Below are positions 32,869 through 41,991 of a stretch of DNA of 64,000 nucleotides, in pieces. Source of the DNA: Pseudomonadota bacterium (GTDB lineage Bacteria; Pseudomonadota; Alphaproteobacteria; Rhizobiales; Rhizobiaceae). Location of the stretch: NCBI GenBank assembly GCA_023451735.1, contig JAEXYH010000057.1, forward strand, positions 1 through 64,000, in the 5' to 3' direction. Position 1 is the first letter of the stretch. Each line of letters starts with the position of its first letter. The notes under the pieces were generated by a model. That model saw only the letters and a list, made by a program, of their open reading frames with translations. It made no database searches and had not been told where the DNA came from. The translations under genes were made by a program, and so were the position numbers.

Positions 32869-34059
32869 ATGACACATACGTTTACACGCAGAATGCTTTG
32901 CATTTCTACCGCCATCCTCGCGATCGCCGGCGGGGCCTCCTTACCTATCTCTATTGCCCACGCTGCCGATGCGATTAAGCTCGGTATCGTCGCTCCGATG
33001 AGCGGCCCCAATGCGCGCTACGGCGGTTTCTCCATGCATGGCGCTGAACTGGCCGTCAAGGATATCAATGACGCCGGCGGCATCAACGGCATGAAGATCG
33101 AACTCTTCAACGCCGATAGCCAGGGCACTCCGGTCGAGGGCGTTTCCGCAACCCGCCGCCTGATTGACCAGGATGAAGTCAGCTTCATCATCGGCGACGT
33201 TTCGAGCTCCGTGACGCTCGCGATGCAGCCGGTCGCGGAAGACGCGGAAGTGCTGCTTTTGAACGCTGCATCCTCGAACCCCAAGATTACCTACCAAGCT
33301 GGTGTGGGTGGTTTCAAATGGACCTTCCGCAACTACCCGACCGATGAAAACCGGGCACTGGTCGTCGCCAAGTACGCGGCCGAACAACGCGGTTTCACAA
33401 AGTTCGCTGTGCTGTCCGTCGACAGCGACTACGGTCGCTCTGCCGTCACTTTCACCAAGAAGTACCTGCCGGACTTCAAGGGCGAGATCCTGAGTGAGGA
33501 CTACTATAAGGAAGGCGAAGTCGACTTCCGCAGCGTGCTTGCCAAGATCCGCGACAACGGCGCCCAGGCGATCATCATGTACGGTCTCGCCGACACGACC
33601 CCGATCATCGCTCGCCAGATGCTCGAGCTTGGTCTGGCGGGCAAGGTCACGTTGATCGGCAATGGCGAGTTTAATACCGAGAAGACCATCAAAGCTGCTC
33701 CGAAGGCGATGGAGGGCGCTGTCGAGGCCGCTGCCTGGCTGCCGCAGTACGACTCTCCCGCCAGCAAGGCATTCGTCGAAAAGTTCACGGCCGCCTATAA
33801 CGAGGCTCCGAACAATCACGCCTATGTCCACTGGGATACCGTCAACCTGCTCGCCCAGGCGATCAAGGAGGCCGGAAGCGCAGACAAGGATGCTGTGCGC
33901 GAGGCTCTCTCCAAGATCAAGTACAAGAGCCCTGTCGGTGACGTCACGTTCGACGACCACAATCAGGCCCGCCTGCCGATGATCCTTCTGCAGATCGAAA
34001 ACGGCACGCCGAGCATCAAGGGCGCCTACACCGCCGAGATCCAGTACCCCGCGAACTAA
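32869..34059 (+). CDS. livK: Branched-chain/amide-type ABC importer binding protein
   Basis: A 396-residue periplasmic binding protein of the LivJ/LivK class (Leu/Ile/Val-binding fold). It has a Sec signal peptide ending near SIAHA-ADA, then IKLGIVAPMSGPNARYG, GAELAVKDINDAGGING and FIIGDVSSS. Members of this class also bind amides, urea, short peptides and aromatic acids. It leads a complete importer set (livHMGF) and is followed by catabolic genes for a cyclic amide or amino-acid derivative, so the ligand may not be a branched-chain amino acid. Confidence 0.9.
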   Translation: MTHTFTRRMLCISTAILAIAGGASLPISIAHAADAIKLGIVAPMSGPNARYGGFSMHGAELAVKDINDAGGINGMKIELFNADSQGTPVEGVSATRRLIDQDEVSFIIGDVSSSVTLAMQPVAEDAEVLLLNAASSNPKITYQAGVGGFKWTFRNYPTDENRALVVAKYAAEQRGFTKFAVLSVDSDYGRSAVTFTKKYLPDFKGEILSEDYYKEGEVDFRSVLAKIRDNGAQAIIMYGLADTTPIIARQMLELGLAGKVTLIGNGEFNTEKTIKAAPKAMEGAVEAAAWLPQYDSPASKAFVEKFTAAYNEAPNNHAYVHWDTVNLLAQAIKEAGSADKDAVREALSKIKYKSPVGDVTFDDHNQARLPMILLQIENGTPSIKGAYTAEIQYPAN

Positions 34060-34082
34060 TTTAGAGCTGAAGGGGTACAACC

Positions 34083-34955
34083 ATGTTCTCGACACTTCTC
34101 GAGCAGGTGGTGAACGGCATCGTCACGGGATCCGTTTACGCTATCGTCGCCGTCGGCATGACCATGATCTTCGGTGTGCTGAGAGCTATCAACTTCGCTC
34201 ATGGCGAATACTACATGCTCGGAACGTTCGGGGCATGGTTCGCCATCGACTATCTGGGTCTTTCCTATGAGGCATCGATCGTGGTCGGCGTTCTGTCGAC
34301 CGTGGTCGTGGCCTACGTGGTCGGCCAGTTGGTTATGCGCCGAATGGTGGGGGCGCCGGCGGAATCTGGTGTGCTCGCCACCCTCGGTGTCGCACTGATC
34401 CTCCAGAATACCGTCATTTTCGTCTTCGGCGGAGGCTACAAGTTCTTTGCAGGCGGCTATATCGAGCCCGTCTCGATCCTTGGCTTCACGTTGGCCGAAC
34501 AGCGCATCATCATTCTCATCGTCTGCCTGCTGGTCTTTATCGGTCTGGAACTGATGGTCACCTACAGCCGTCTCGGAATGGCCATGCGTGCCGTCTCGCA
34601 GAACGTGGAATGCTGTGGTGTCGTCGGGATCGACGTCCCTCAGGTGGTGCTGCGCACCTTTATTCTCGGTGCTGCGCTTGCGGCACTCTCAGGTGTGCTG
34701 ACCGCTCCGGTGAACGTCAGCGTCTACGGCGGCATGGGTGAACTCATCACGTTCAAGACGCTACCGATCATCATCATGGGCGGTCTTGGGAACGTGCGCG
34801 GCACCTTCGTCGCTGCCATGATCCTTGGCATCGCCGAGAGCCTCGTCGCCACCTACATCGGCTTGCAGTACCGCGACACCGTTGGTTTCGCGACGCTGAT
34901 CCTGATGCTGATGTGGCGTCCGCACGGCCTGTTTTCGACGCAGGCACGCTTCTAG
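34083..34955 (+). CDS. livH: ABC importer permease LivH
   Basis: A 290-residue inner membrane permease. The N-terminus (QVVNGIVTGSVYAIVAVGMTM followed by FGVLRAINFAHGE) and the coupling segment GGLGNVRGTFVAAMILGIAE are family hallmarks. It lies 23 bp after livK and forms one half of the channel with LivM. Confidence 0.93.
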   Translation: MFSTLLEQVVNGIVTGSVYAIVAVGMTMIFGVLRAINFAHGEYYMLGTFGAWFAIDYLGLSYEASIVVGVLSTVVVAYVVGQLVMRRMVGAPAESGVLATLGVALILQNTVIFVFGGGYKFFAGGYIEPVSILGFTLAEQRIIILIVCLLVFIGLELMVTYSRLGMAMRAVSQNVECCGVVGIDVPQVVLRTFILGAALAALSGVLTAPVNVSVYGGMGELITFKTLPIIIMGGLGNVRGTFVAAMILGIAESLVATYIGLQYRDTVGFATLILMLMWRPHGLFSTQARF

Positions 34956-34997
34956 AAGCCGCGCCCGCCGAACCCTCTCGAACTCTGAGGACCCTAA

Positions 34998-35984
34998 ATG
35001 TCTCTCACTGACACCGCACCACAGACACGCCGCCGCGATCTGCGCATTCCGCTTGCCGCAATCCTGGTCGTGGTGGCGCTGGCAGCACCGTTTATCGGGA
35101 CGCGCTACGTCACTCATTCGCTGATCATCGCCCTGATCTTCATGCTTCCCGCCCACGGTTTGAACCTGCTGGTCGGGTACACCGGACTCCTATCGCTCGC
35201 CCAGGCTGCCTTCTTCGGCATCGGCGCATACACTGCAGGTCTGCTCGCCGTTCACTACGAAACGCCGTTCTATGTGAACCTGCTTGCGGCAGGCATCGTG
35301 TCTGGTCTCCTGGCGTTCCCGCTTGGCATCCCGGCCCTGAGGTTGCGCGCCACCTCCTTTGTGATGTGTACGCTCGGCTTCGTGATCATCGGCCAGGCCA
35401 TCGCCAAGAACTGGATCTCGCTTACCCGAGGGGATATGGGCCTGTCAGGCATTCCTAAGCCCTACTTCGAACTCGGTCCGCTTTCCTTCTCGGTCACAGG
35501 CACCACGAACTTCTACTATCTCGCACTTGCGGTTGCCGCGATTGGAACCCTCGCAGCGTGGGCGATCGTACGGTCGCCGGCAGGTCGCAACATGGTCGCC
35601 ATCCGTGAGAACGAGACCCTGGCGGAATCCCTCGGCGTGCCGACCTGGCGCTACAAACTGATCGTCTTCATGATCAGCGCCGCGTTCGCTGGGGTCGGTG
35701 GCAGCCTCTACGCCCACTACCTCACCGTCGTCAGCCCGCTGACGTTCCAAATGTACTACTCTACGACGATGCTCATCATCGTGCTGGGTGGCGGAGCGGG
35801 GATGATCTCCGGCACCGTTTTCGGCAGCCTGTTGTTCGTCGGCCTGACGGAAGCCCTGCGTGTGGCACCGGAAGTGCGCATGATCGCGTACGGTTTTTGC
35901 CTTCTCGTCCTCGTCTTCTGGTTTAAGAAGGGTTTTGCTCCTCTGATCAACCGCTTCTGGAATGCTGTCGGAGGTTCGAAATGA
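34998..35984 (+). CDS. livM: ABC importer permease LivM
   Basis: A 328-residue permease with NLLVGYTGLLSLAQAAFFGIG, the loop RSPAGRNMVAIRENETLAES and the GGGAGMISGTVFGS segment typical of LivM. Its stop overlaps the start of livG by four bases (ATGA). It forms the second half of the importer channel. Confidence 0.93.
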   Translation: MSLTDTAPQTRRRDLRIPLAAILVVVALAAPFIGTRYVTHSLIIALIFMLPAHGLNLLVGYTGLLSLAQAAFFGIGAYTAGLLAVHYETPFYVNLLAAGIVSGLLAFPLGIPALRLRATSFVMCTLGFVIIGQAIAKNWISLTRGDMGLSGIPKPYFELGPLSFSVTGTTNFYYLALAVAAIGTLAAWAIVRSPAGRNMVAIRENETLAESLGVPTWRYKLIVFMISAAFAGVGGSLYAHYLTVVSPLTFQMYYSTTMLIIVLGGGAGMISGTVFGSLLFVGLTEALRVAPEVRMIAYGFCLLVLVFWFKKGFAPLINRFWNAVGGSK

Positions 35985-36754
35985 ACGCGCACCTCCCAAT
36001 CCTCGAGATCAACAACCTCAGCAAGTCCTATGGTGCTGTGAAGGCGGTCAATGACGTCAGCATGTACATCAACCGCGGCGAGATCGCGGGATTGATCGGA
36101 CCGAATGGATCGGGCAAGTCCACATTCTTCGACTGCAGCACTGGTCTTGCACGTCCGGACACCGGCAAGGTCGTCCTCGACGGTCAGGACATCACGGGAT
36201 GGTCCCTGAACCGCATCGCCCGGGAGGGTCGCATGCTTCGGTCCTTCCAGAAGACGGTCACGTTCAAAGCCCTCGACGTGGAGGAGAACCTGATCATCGC
36301 CGGACAGATGTTCACCTTTCCGACGCTGGCTTCGACCTTCGGTCTCGGCAAGCTTTCCCGCAGCCGCATCGCAGGTCTTCGCGAGCGGGCGCGGGAACTG
36401 ATCAAAATGGCGGGCCTGTGGGATGTCCGGCACCAGCCTGCGGGAAACCTGTCCGGTGGCCAGCAGAAGCTGATCCAGTTCGCATCCATGCTCATGCCGG
36501 AGCCGAAACTCATCCTGCTCGATGAACCGATGGCAGGCATCAACCCGAAGATCATCGAGCGCGTAGTCGACACCATCCAGTATGCGAACAAGTCGCTTGG
36601 CGTGAGCTTTCTCGTCATCGAACACAATATCGATGTTGTGACCAGCATCTGCCAGCGCGTCGTCGTTCTCGACCAGGGCACCAAGCTCGTAGAGGGCTTG
36701 CCGCAAGAGATCATCCAGGACCAGCGCGTAAGGGAGGCCTATCTTGGTGGCTGA
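35981..36754 (+). CDS. livG: ABC importer ATPase LivG
   Basis: A 257-residue ATP-binding protein. Walker A is GPNGSGKST, the signature LSGGQQKL, Walker B ILLDEPMAGIN and the switch His is in VIEHNIDVV. The PMAGIN and EHN forms are typical of LivG. It overlaps livM at its start and livF at its end, so the importer proteins are made in a coupled series. Confidence 0.93.
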   Translation: MNAHLPILEINNLSKSYGAVKAVNDVSMYINRGEIAGLIGPNGSGKSTFFDCSTGLARPDTGKVVLDGQDITGWSLNRIAREGRMLRSFQKTVTFKALDVEENLIIAGQMFTFPTLASTFGLGKLSRSRIAGLRERARELIKMAGLWDVRHQPAGNLSGGQQKLIQFASMLMPEPKLILLDEPMAGINPKIIERVVDTIQYANKSLGVSFLVIEHNIDVVTSICQRVVVLDQGTKLVEGLPQEIIQDQRVREAYLGG

Positions 36755-37487
36755 CAGCAACATTACCATCCGAGGCCTGCGCGCGGGCTACGGCAACCTC
36801 GACATTCTCAATGGCGTCGATCTCGATATTCCAGCGGGGCAGTTCGTCGCGCTCATGGGACCAAACGGGGCAGGCAAGTCGACGCTCCTCAAGACGCTCT
36901 ACGGCATGACCACTATCAAGGAAGGCGGCATCGACTGGCGCGGCAAGGACATTGCCGGGTACAAGTCGCGGGCGATCCTGGGCGAGGGGATCTCTTTTGT
37001 TCCACAGGGACGCTGTAACTTCCCGGTCATGACCGTGGACGAAAACCTCCAGATGGCCGCCTACACAATCCGGGATGCGAAGGTAAAGGCGGATCGCGAC
37101 TATGTCTACGATCTGTTTCCGATCCTGAAGACGCGGCGGTCGACGCTAGCTGGCAACATGTCGGGTGGCGAGCAGCAACTGCTGGAAGTCGCGATGGCGG
37201 TTCTACAGCGGCCGAAAGTCCTGCTCGTCGATGAGCCTTCCGTCGGCCTGTCTCCCGCCGCGATCGGGATTGTGTTCGATGAGCTGCTGCGGCTGCACGC
37301 CGACGGCATGACGATCCTGCTGGTCGAGCAAAACACGAAGAAAGCCATGGAAGTGGCTCAACGGGCCGTAATTCTTCGCCTTGGCAAGGTGATCTGGGAT
37401 GGTGCGCCCACGGGCATCACACATGATGAACTCGGCGAGCTGTTCCTGACAGGAAAAATGCGCGGCGAGCTTGAAGCCGCGCATTGA
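36747..37487 (+). CDS. livF: ABC importer ATPase LivF
   Basis: A 246-residue ATP-binding protein, the second ATPase of the importer. Walker A is GPNGAGKST, signature MSGGEQQL, Walker B LLVDEPSVGLS and the switch segment LVEQNTKKA, all typical of LivF. The start is GTG at 36747 or TTG three bases earlier; GGAGG lies six to nine bases upstream of these, inside the end of livG. Confidence 0.92.
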   Translation: MADSNITIRGLRAGYGNLDILNGVDLDIPAGQFVALMGPNGAGKSTLLKTLYGMTTIKEGGIDWRGKDIAGYKSRAILGEGISFVPQGRCNFPVMTVDENLQMAAYTIRDAKVKADRDYVYDLFPILKTRRSTLAGNMSGGEQQLLEVAMAVLQRPKVLLVDEPSVGLSPAAIGIVFDELLRLHADGMTILLVEQNTKKAMEVAQRAVILRLGKVIWDGAPTGITHDELGELFLTGKMRGELEAAH

Positions 37488-37523
37488 CGACGTTTCAGCA
37501 CACAACAATTCGAGGAAGTTTCT

Positions 37524-38732
37524 ATGAGCACTTTCGTGCCTGCATCCCGCGTCTCCAGGATCAGGATCTCTCCGAGTACGGCGGCGGCCGCTCGAGCCCG
37601 TGAGTTGAAGGCTGCAGGCCGAAACATTGCCGACCTGACCGTAGGGGAGCCCGATTTCGACACGCCGGAAGACGTGAAGGCTGCGGCTCACGCGGCGATC
37701 GACCGCGGCGAAACCAAATACACCTCCGTGAACGGCACGCCGGCTCTGCGCAAGGCCATTATCGGCGACTTCGGCAAACGCGTCGGCATCCAGTATGCCG
37801 ACAACGAGATCTGTGTCGGTGGCGGAGCAAAACAGATTTTGTTTCTCGCATTGATGGCAAGCCTGGAAAATGGTGCAGAAGTTATTATTCCCGCGCCATA
37901 CTGGGTGTCGTACCCGGACATGGTCATCGCCAACGAAGGGACGCCTGTCGTCGTCGCTTGCCCAGAGGAAACCGGGTTCAAGCTGACCGCGGATGCACTT
38001 GAGAAGGCGATCACGCCGAAGACCTTGTGGCTCATCCTCAATGCCCCGTCGAACCCGACCGGGGCCGCATACGATGTGGCAGAACTGAAGGCGATCGGCG
38101 ACGTTCTTCTGCGCCATCCGCATGTCATGGTGCTGTCGGACGACATCTATGACCAGGTCTGGTTCAGGAACGAGCCGATGAAGACGCTCGTGGCAGTCGT
38201 TCCCGAGCTCAAGGATCGAGTCCTTCTGACCAACGGTGTGTCAAAGTCCTATGCGATGACCGGATGGCGGATCGGTTACGGAGCAGGACCGTCGGCGCTC
38301 ATCGCAGCGATTAACAAGCTCCAGTCGCAAATGTCATCCTGCCCGTCATCGGTCAGCCAAGCGGCCGCCGCCCATGCGCTTGCCAGCGACCAGAAATTCG
38401 TTTCGGACAGCGTTTCCGTCTACAAGCAGCGCCGCGATTACGCCTGCGACCGCCTCAACGCCATTCCGGGCCTTTCCTGCAGGGTGCCGGACGGTGCGTT
38501 CTATCTCTATCCCAGCTGCGCGGGCGTAATCGGCAAGAGGACCCCAGACGGAAAGCTCATCGAAAATGATCTCGATTTCGTCCTCTATCTTCTCGATGGC
38601 GTAGGAGTCGCCGCGCTCCAGGGAGCGGCATACGGACTTTCTCCCTACTTCCGGATTTCGTTCGCCACATCGATGGACGTGATAGAGGATGCGTGCAACC
38701 GGATCGAGCAGGCGGTGGCCGGTTTGGTGTAG
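37524..38732 (+). CDS. Class I PLP-dependent aminotransferase
   Basis: A 402-residue fold-type-I aminotransferase of the aspartate aminotransferase group. The substrate/PLP segment is TVGEPDFDTP at the N-terminus, then NAPSNPTGA, the Asp/Tyr pair LSDDIYDQVW, and the PLP-binding Lys241 in GVSKSYAMTGWRIGYG. It lies 36 bp after livF on the same strand, so it is probably co-transcribed with the importer and acts on the imported compound or on the amino acid released from it. The acceptor specificity cannot be read. Confidence 0.92.
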   Translation: MSTFVPASRVSRIRISPSTAAAARARELKAAGRNIADLTVGEPDFDTPEDVKAAAHAAIDRGETKYTSVNGTPALRKAIIGDFGKRVGIQYADNEICVGGGAKQILFLALMASLENGAEVIIPAPYWVSYPDMVIANEGTPVVVACPEETGFKLTADALEKAITPKTLWLILNAPSNPTGAAYDVAELKAIGDVLLRHPHVMVLSDDIYDQVWFRNEPMKTLVAVVPELKDRVLLTNGVSKSYAMTGWRIGYGAGPSALIAAINKLQSQMSSCPSSVSQAAAAHALASDQKFVSDSVSVYKQRRDYACDRLNAIPGLSCRVPDGAFYLYPSCAGVIGKRTPDGKLIENDLDFVLYLLDGVGVAALQGAAYGLSPYFRISFATSMDVIEDACNRIEQAVAGLV

Positions 38733-38809
38733 GCTTCATCTTAACGGCGGGGAGGGCTTGCTAAGGTTCGTCCCGTCGTCCTACGTTCTCTGTCAAAAAG
38801 CGGGGAACA

Positions 38810-39748
38810 ATGAGCGTAGACTTCAAGAAACTCAGAAGCTTCGTCAAGATCATCGACACGGGAAGCGTGTCTCGCGCCGCCAGTATCTTGCGTGTCGCGC
38901 AACCCGCATTGTCGCAGCAGATCGCTTCGCTCGAACAGCATTTCAAGCACCAGCTCCTGATCCGCAGTAATGTTGGCATCACGCCAACCGAGGCTGGCCT
39001 CATTCTGTACCGCCACGCCCAACTCATGCTCAAGCAAATCGAGCAGGCGCAGATTGACATAGACCAGTCCGCAAGGTCGGTTTCAGGGCGCGTTTCTATA
39101 GGTCTTGCGACCTATTCCTCCTCGAGCGCATTGTCCCTGCCGCTCATCAAGGAGATGCGGGCACGTTTTCCTGATATCACGGTCCATATCAACGACAGCT
39201 TCGGGCACATTCTGAGCGAGTTGATCATGACAGGTAAGATGGACATGGCGCTGATCTATACCTCAGATCCTATCAAGGGCGTAAATCTCCAACCCTTGTT
39301 TCGTGAAGAAATGTATCTCGTTTCTCCTGCAAATACCGTGTTTCCAGGTCGATCCGGAGATGCCTTGCCGCTGTCGGTTGTCGACGGGTGCCCTATGCTG
39401 CTTCCCAGTAAGTCGCATTTCCTGCGCCGTCTCATCGACGATGCGCTTGGCAGGGCGCGCGCCAAACCCGATGTCATCTCGGAACTGGAATCGGTGCCCG
39501 CGTTACAAGCAGCGGTTCTCGATGGCCTCGGATCGACGATCCTGCCGGCATCGCTCGTTTCGAACTCGGCCGGCTTTCAAGGTGCCCAGTTGCATCCGCT
39601 CAACAAGCCGGTGATCGACGCCACGGTCTCGCTGTGCACATCGGATCATCTGCCGTTATCCGAACCCGCGTTGGCAGCGCGTTCGGTCCTTCTTGATATC
39701 GTTTCCAAAATGCAGGGCGGGCGCCGGCCGGGCATTCGCGCATTGTGA
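38810..39748 (+). CDS. LysR-family transcriptional regulator
   Basis: A 312-residue LysR-type regulator with helix-turn-helix FKKLRSFVKIIDTGSVSRAAS followed by RVAQPALSQQIASLE, and the HFKHQLLIRSNVGITPTEAG segment. The nitrogen-control subgroup (Nac/Cbl-like) looks similar in this part. It lies between the livKHMGF-aminotransferase unit and the hyuAB unit; the repeated DNA element before both units makes it the prime candidate regulator of both. The effector domain is complete. Confidence 0.92.
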   Translation: MSVDFKKLRSFVKIIDTGSVSRAASILRVAQPALSQQIASLEQHFKHQLLIRSNVGITPTEAGLILYRHAQLMLKQIEQAQIDIDQSARSVSGRVSIGLATYSSSSALSLPLIKEMRARFPDITVHINDSFGHILSELIMTGKMDMALIYTSDPIKGVNLQPLFREEMYLVSPANTVFPGRSGDALPLSVVDGCPMLLPSKSHFLRRLIDDALGRARAKPDVISELESVPALQAAVLDGLGSTILPASLVSNSAGFQGAQLHPLNKPVIDATVSLCTSDHLPLSEPALAARSVLLDIVSKMQGGRRPGIRAL

Positions 39749-39782
39749 GGTCATGCAAATATGACGCCGGCTTGTCATAAGC

Positions 39783-39842
39783 AAACCCTATAGCGGCAGA
39801 ATGTAGTTGTGTTGGCAAATTCAAGCCGAACTCTCCTAACCT
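39783..39842 (+). promoter_or_regulatory. Regulatory element upstream of hyuA (copy B)
   Basis: This is the partner of the element upstream of livK: 30 of 38 positions are identical, with the shared core AGTTGTGTTGGC at 39804-39815. TTGGCA at 39812 and TAACCT at 39837 have the same spacing as in copy A. It begins 34 bp after the LysR gene and ends about 75 bp before hyuA, so hyuA probably has its own promoter rather than depending on read-through. Confidence 0.55.
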
Positions 39843-39917
39843 CCCCCCAGTGAACGGACCTGGCCAATGGGTCCGCAAAGCAGCGCCAAAGCTGCAAAGG
39901 TCGCTCCGAGGGAAACA

Positions 39918-41981
39918 ATGGCAAAACTGGCTTTCGATACTGGCGGTACTTTCACCGACTTCGCACTGCTTGATGACAGCGGCGAACTTCATCTTCACAA
40001 GGTTCTCAGCACCCCGAAGAACCCGGCAGAGGCCGTCGTGCAGGGCGTTTCCCAACTTCTGGAAAAGCATGCCGCGACGATCTCAATCGATCGGTTGCAG
40101 GTGCTCGGCGCAACGACCGTCGTCACGAACGCTGTTTTGGAGCGAAAGGGTGTCGAGACCGGCTTCGTTACCACCGAAGGTTTCCAGGACATGCTGCGGA
40201 TCCGCAACGAGGGCCGCTACGATCTCTACGATCTGAACATCAAGTATCCCGATCCGTTGGTCACCCGCCAGAACAGCTTCGGCGCCGAAGAGCGCATCGC
40301 AGCCGACGGCGCGGTGATGACGGAACTCAAGGAGGAGACGGTTCGCGAGATCGCGGGTCGCCTCAAGGAGAAGGGTATCCGCTCCGTCGCCATCTGCCTT
40401 CTGCACGCCTACAAGTATCCTCAACACGAAAAGCGCGTTGCCGCTCTTCTGCGCGAGGAGAACCCGGACATTTTCGTTTCGCTCTCTTCGGAAGTCTGCC
40501 CGGAAATGCGCGAGTTCGATCGCGCGTCCACGACAGTCGTCAACGCCTACACCCGGCCGCAGATGGCAGGCCACGTCGCCCATCTGGAACGTGAGTTCGC
40601 CGAGAAAGGCATCGATCGCCAGGTGCTCTGGATGACCTCTTCGGGCGGTCTGGTTCCGAGCCGTCGCGCAGCCGAGCTTCCGGTGCGCCTGATCGAATCC
40701 GGTCCGGCCGCGGGTGCCGTGGCTGCCGCCGAATTCGGTCGCACCGCCGGCGAAAACAGCGTTCTTTCGTTCGATATGGGTGGCACGACCGCGAAGCTCT
40801 GCCTCATTCCCGATGGCGAGCCCAATGTCGGCACCGATCTCGAAGTCGCACACTACCAGCGCTTCCGCAAGGGCTCCGGCTTTCCGCTCAAGATTCAGTC
40901 GATCCAGATGATCGAGATCGGCGCGGGCGGTGGCTCGATCGCCGCCAAGAACCCGCTTGGCCTGCTCGATGTCGGCCCGCATTCGGCCGGCGCGATGCCA
41001 GGGCCGGCTGCCTACCAGCGTGGCGGTACCCAGCCGACTGTCACCGACGCCGACATCCTCCTCGGTTACATGGGCACGGAATCCTTCGTCGGCGGCTCCT
41101 TCAAGGTCTCCAAGGACGCAGCATACGAGGCAATGTCGAAGCTCGCGACGTCGCTCGATGTTTCCGTCGAACGCTGCGCCTGGGGTATCCACGATCTCGT
41201 CAACGAATCCATGAGCAAGGCGGCTGCCATGCACGCTACGGATCTCGGCGTCGATCCGCGCTCGTTGCCGATGGTGGCCTTCGGTGGTGCCGGTCCGGTG
41301 CACGCTTACGGCATCGCCCGCAAGCTCGGCATTTCCCGCGTCATCTGCCCGACGGGTGCCGGCGTATCCTCGGCGATCGGCCTTCTGATCGCTCCCGTGG
41401 CAGTCGATCTTTCGGCAAGCCATCCAATGGCGCTTGAAAACTGGGATGTGGATGCCATGAACCGCCTGCTCGACGATCTGTCGGGGCAGGGCGCCGAGGT
41501 GGTATCTGCCGCCGGTGTGCCGAAGGAAACCATCACCAACCGCTACACGGTCGACATGCGCCACGTCGGTCAGGGCCACGAGATCACCGTCGTCCTGCCG
41601 GATCGCAGCCTGCAGAAGGGCGCGTTTCTCACCGAACTCAAGGCAAGCTTCTTCAAGCTCTACCAAGAACTGTTCGGTCGCACGGTTGCAGCGCCTCTGG
41701 AAGTCATCACCTGGCGCCTTCGCGCCAGCGGCGAGAAGGATCAGGTCACGCGCCCGCATGACGCCGTCGTCGCCGATGCCGGCAAGGGAAGCCGTCAGGT
41801 CTACTTTCAGGAGATCAACGGCTATGTCGAAACGACGGTCTACGATCACTACAAGCTGCCGGTCGGAGAAGCGGTCAAGGGACCTGCCATCGTCGAACAG
41901 CGTGAATCGACCGCGGTCGTCGGCCCGAGCGGCGTGTTCCACGTCGATGGCCACGGCAACCTCGTGATCAACATTCTCTAA
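39918..41981 (+). CDS. hyuA: Hydantoinase/oxoprolinase-family subunit A
   Basis: A 687-residue protein of the HyuA family (N-methylhydantoinase A, 5-oxoprolinase N-terminal half, acetone carboxylase beta). These ATP-dependent enzymes activate a lactam or ketone by phosphorylation. The ASKHA-type phosphate motif DTGGTFTDF is at the N-terminus and a second, SFDMGGTTAKL, in the middle, with GAGGGSIAAK after it. The ATG at 39918 was chosen because AGGGAAACA lies just upstream; a longer frame from 39867 lacks one. It pairs with HyuB 10 bp downstream. Whether the substrate is a hydantoin, an oxoproline or another cyclic amide is open. Confidence 0.9.
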   Translation: MAKLAFDTGGTFTDFALLDDSGELHLHKVLSTPKNPAEAVVQGVSQLLEKHAATISIDRLQVLGATTVVTNAVLERKGVETGFVTTEGFQDMLRIRNEGRYDLYDLNIKYPDPLVTRQNSFGAEERIAADGAVMTELKEETVREIAGRLKEKGIRSVAICLLHAYKYPQHEKRVAALLREENPDIFVSLSSEVCPEMREFDRASTTVVNAYTRPQMAGHVAHLEREFAEKGIDRQVLWMTSSGGLVPSRRAAELPVRLIESGPAAGAVAAAEFGRTAGENSVLSFDMGGTTAKLCLIPDGEPNVGTDLEVAHYQRFRKGSGFPLKIQSIQMIEIGAGGGSIAAKNPLGLLDVGPHSAGAMPGPAAYQRGGTQPTVTDADILLGYMGTESFVGGSFKVSKDAAYEAMSKLATSLDVSVERCAWGIHDLVNESMSKAAAMHATDLGVDPRSLPMVAFGGAGPVHAYGIARKLGISRVICPTGAGVSSAIGLLIAPVAVDLSASHPMALENWDVDAMNRLLDDLSGQGAEVVSAAGVPKETITNRYTVDMRHVGQGHEITVVLPDRSLQKGAFLTELKASFFKLYQELFGRTVAAPLEVITWRLRASGEKDQVTRPHDAVVADAGKGSRQVYFQEINGYVETTVYDHYKLPVGEAVKGPAIVEQRESTAVVGPSGVFHVDGHGNLVINIL

Positions 41982-41991
41982 GGGGCTCCAG

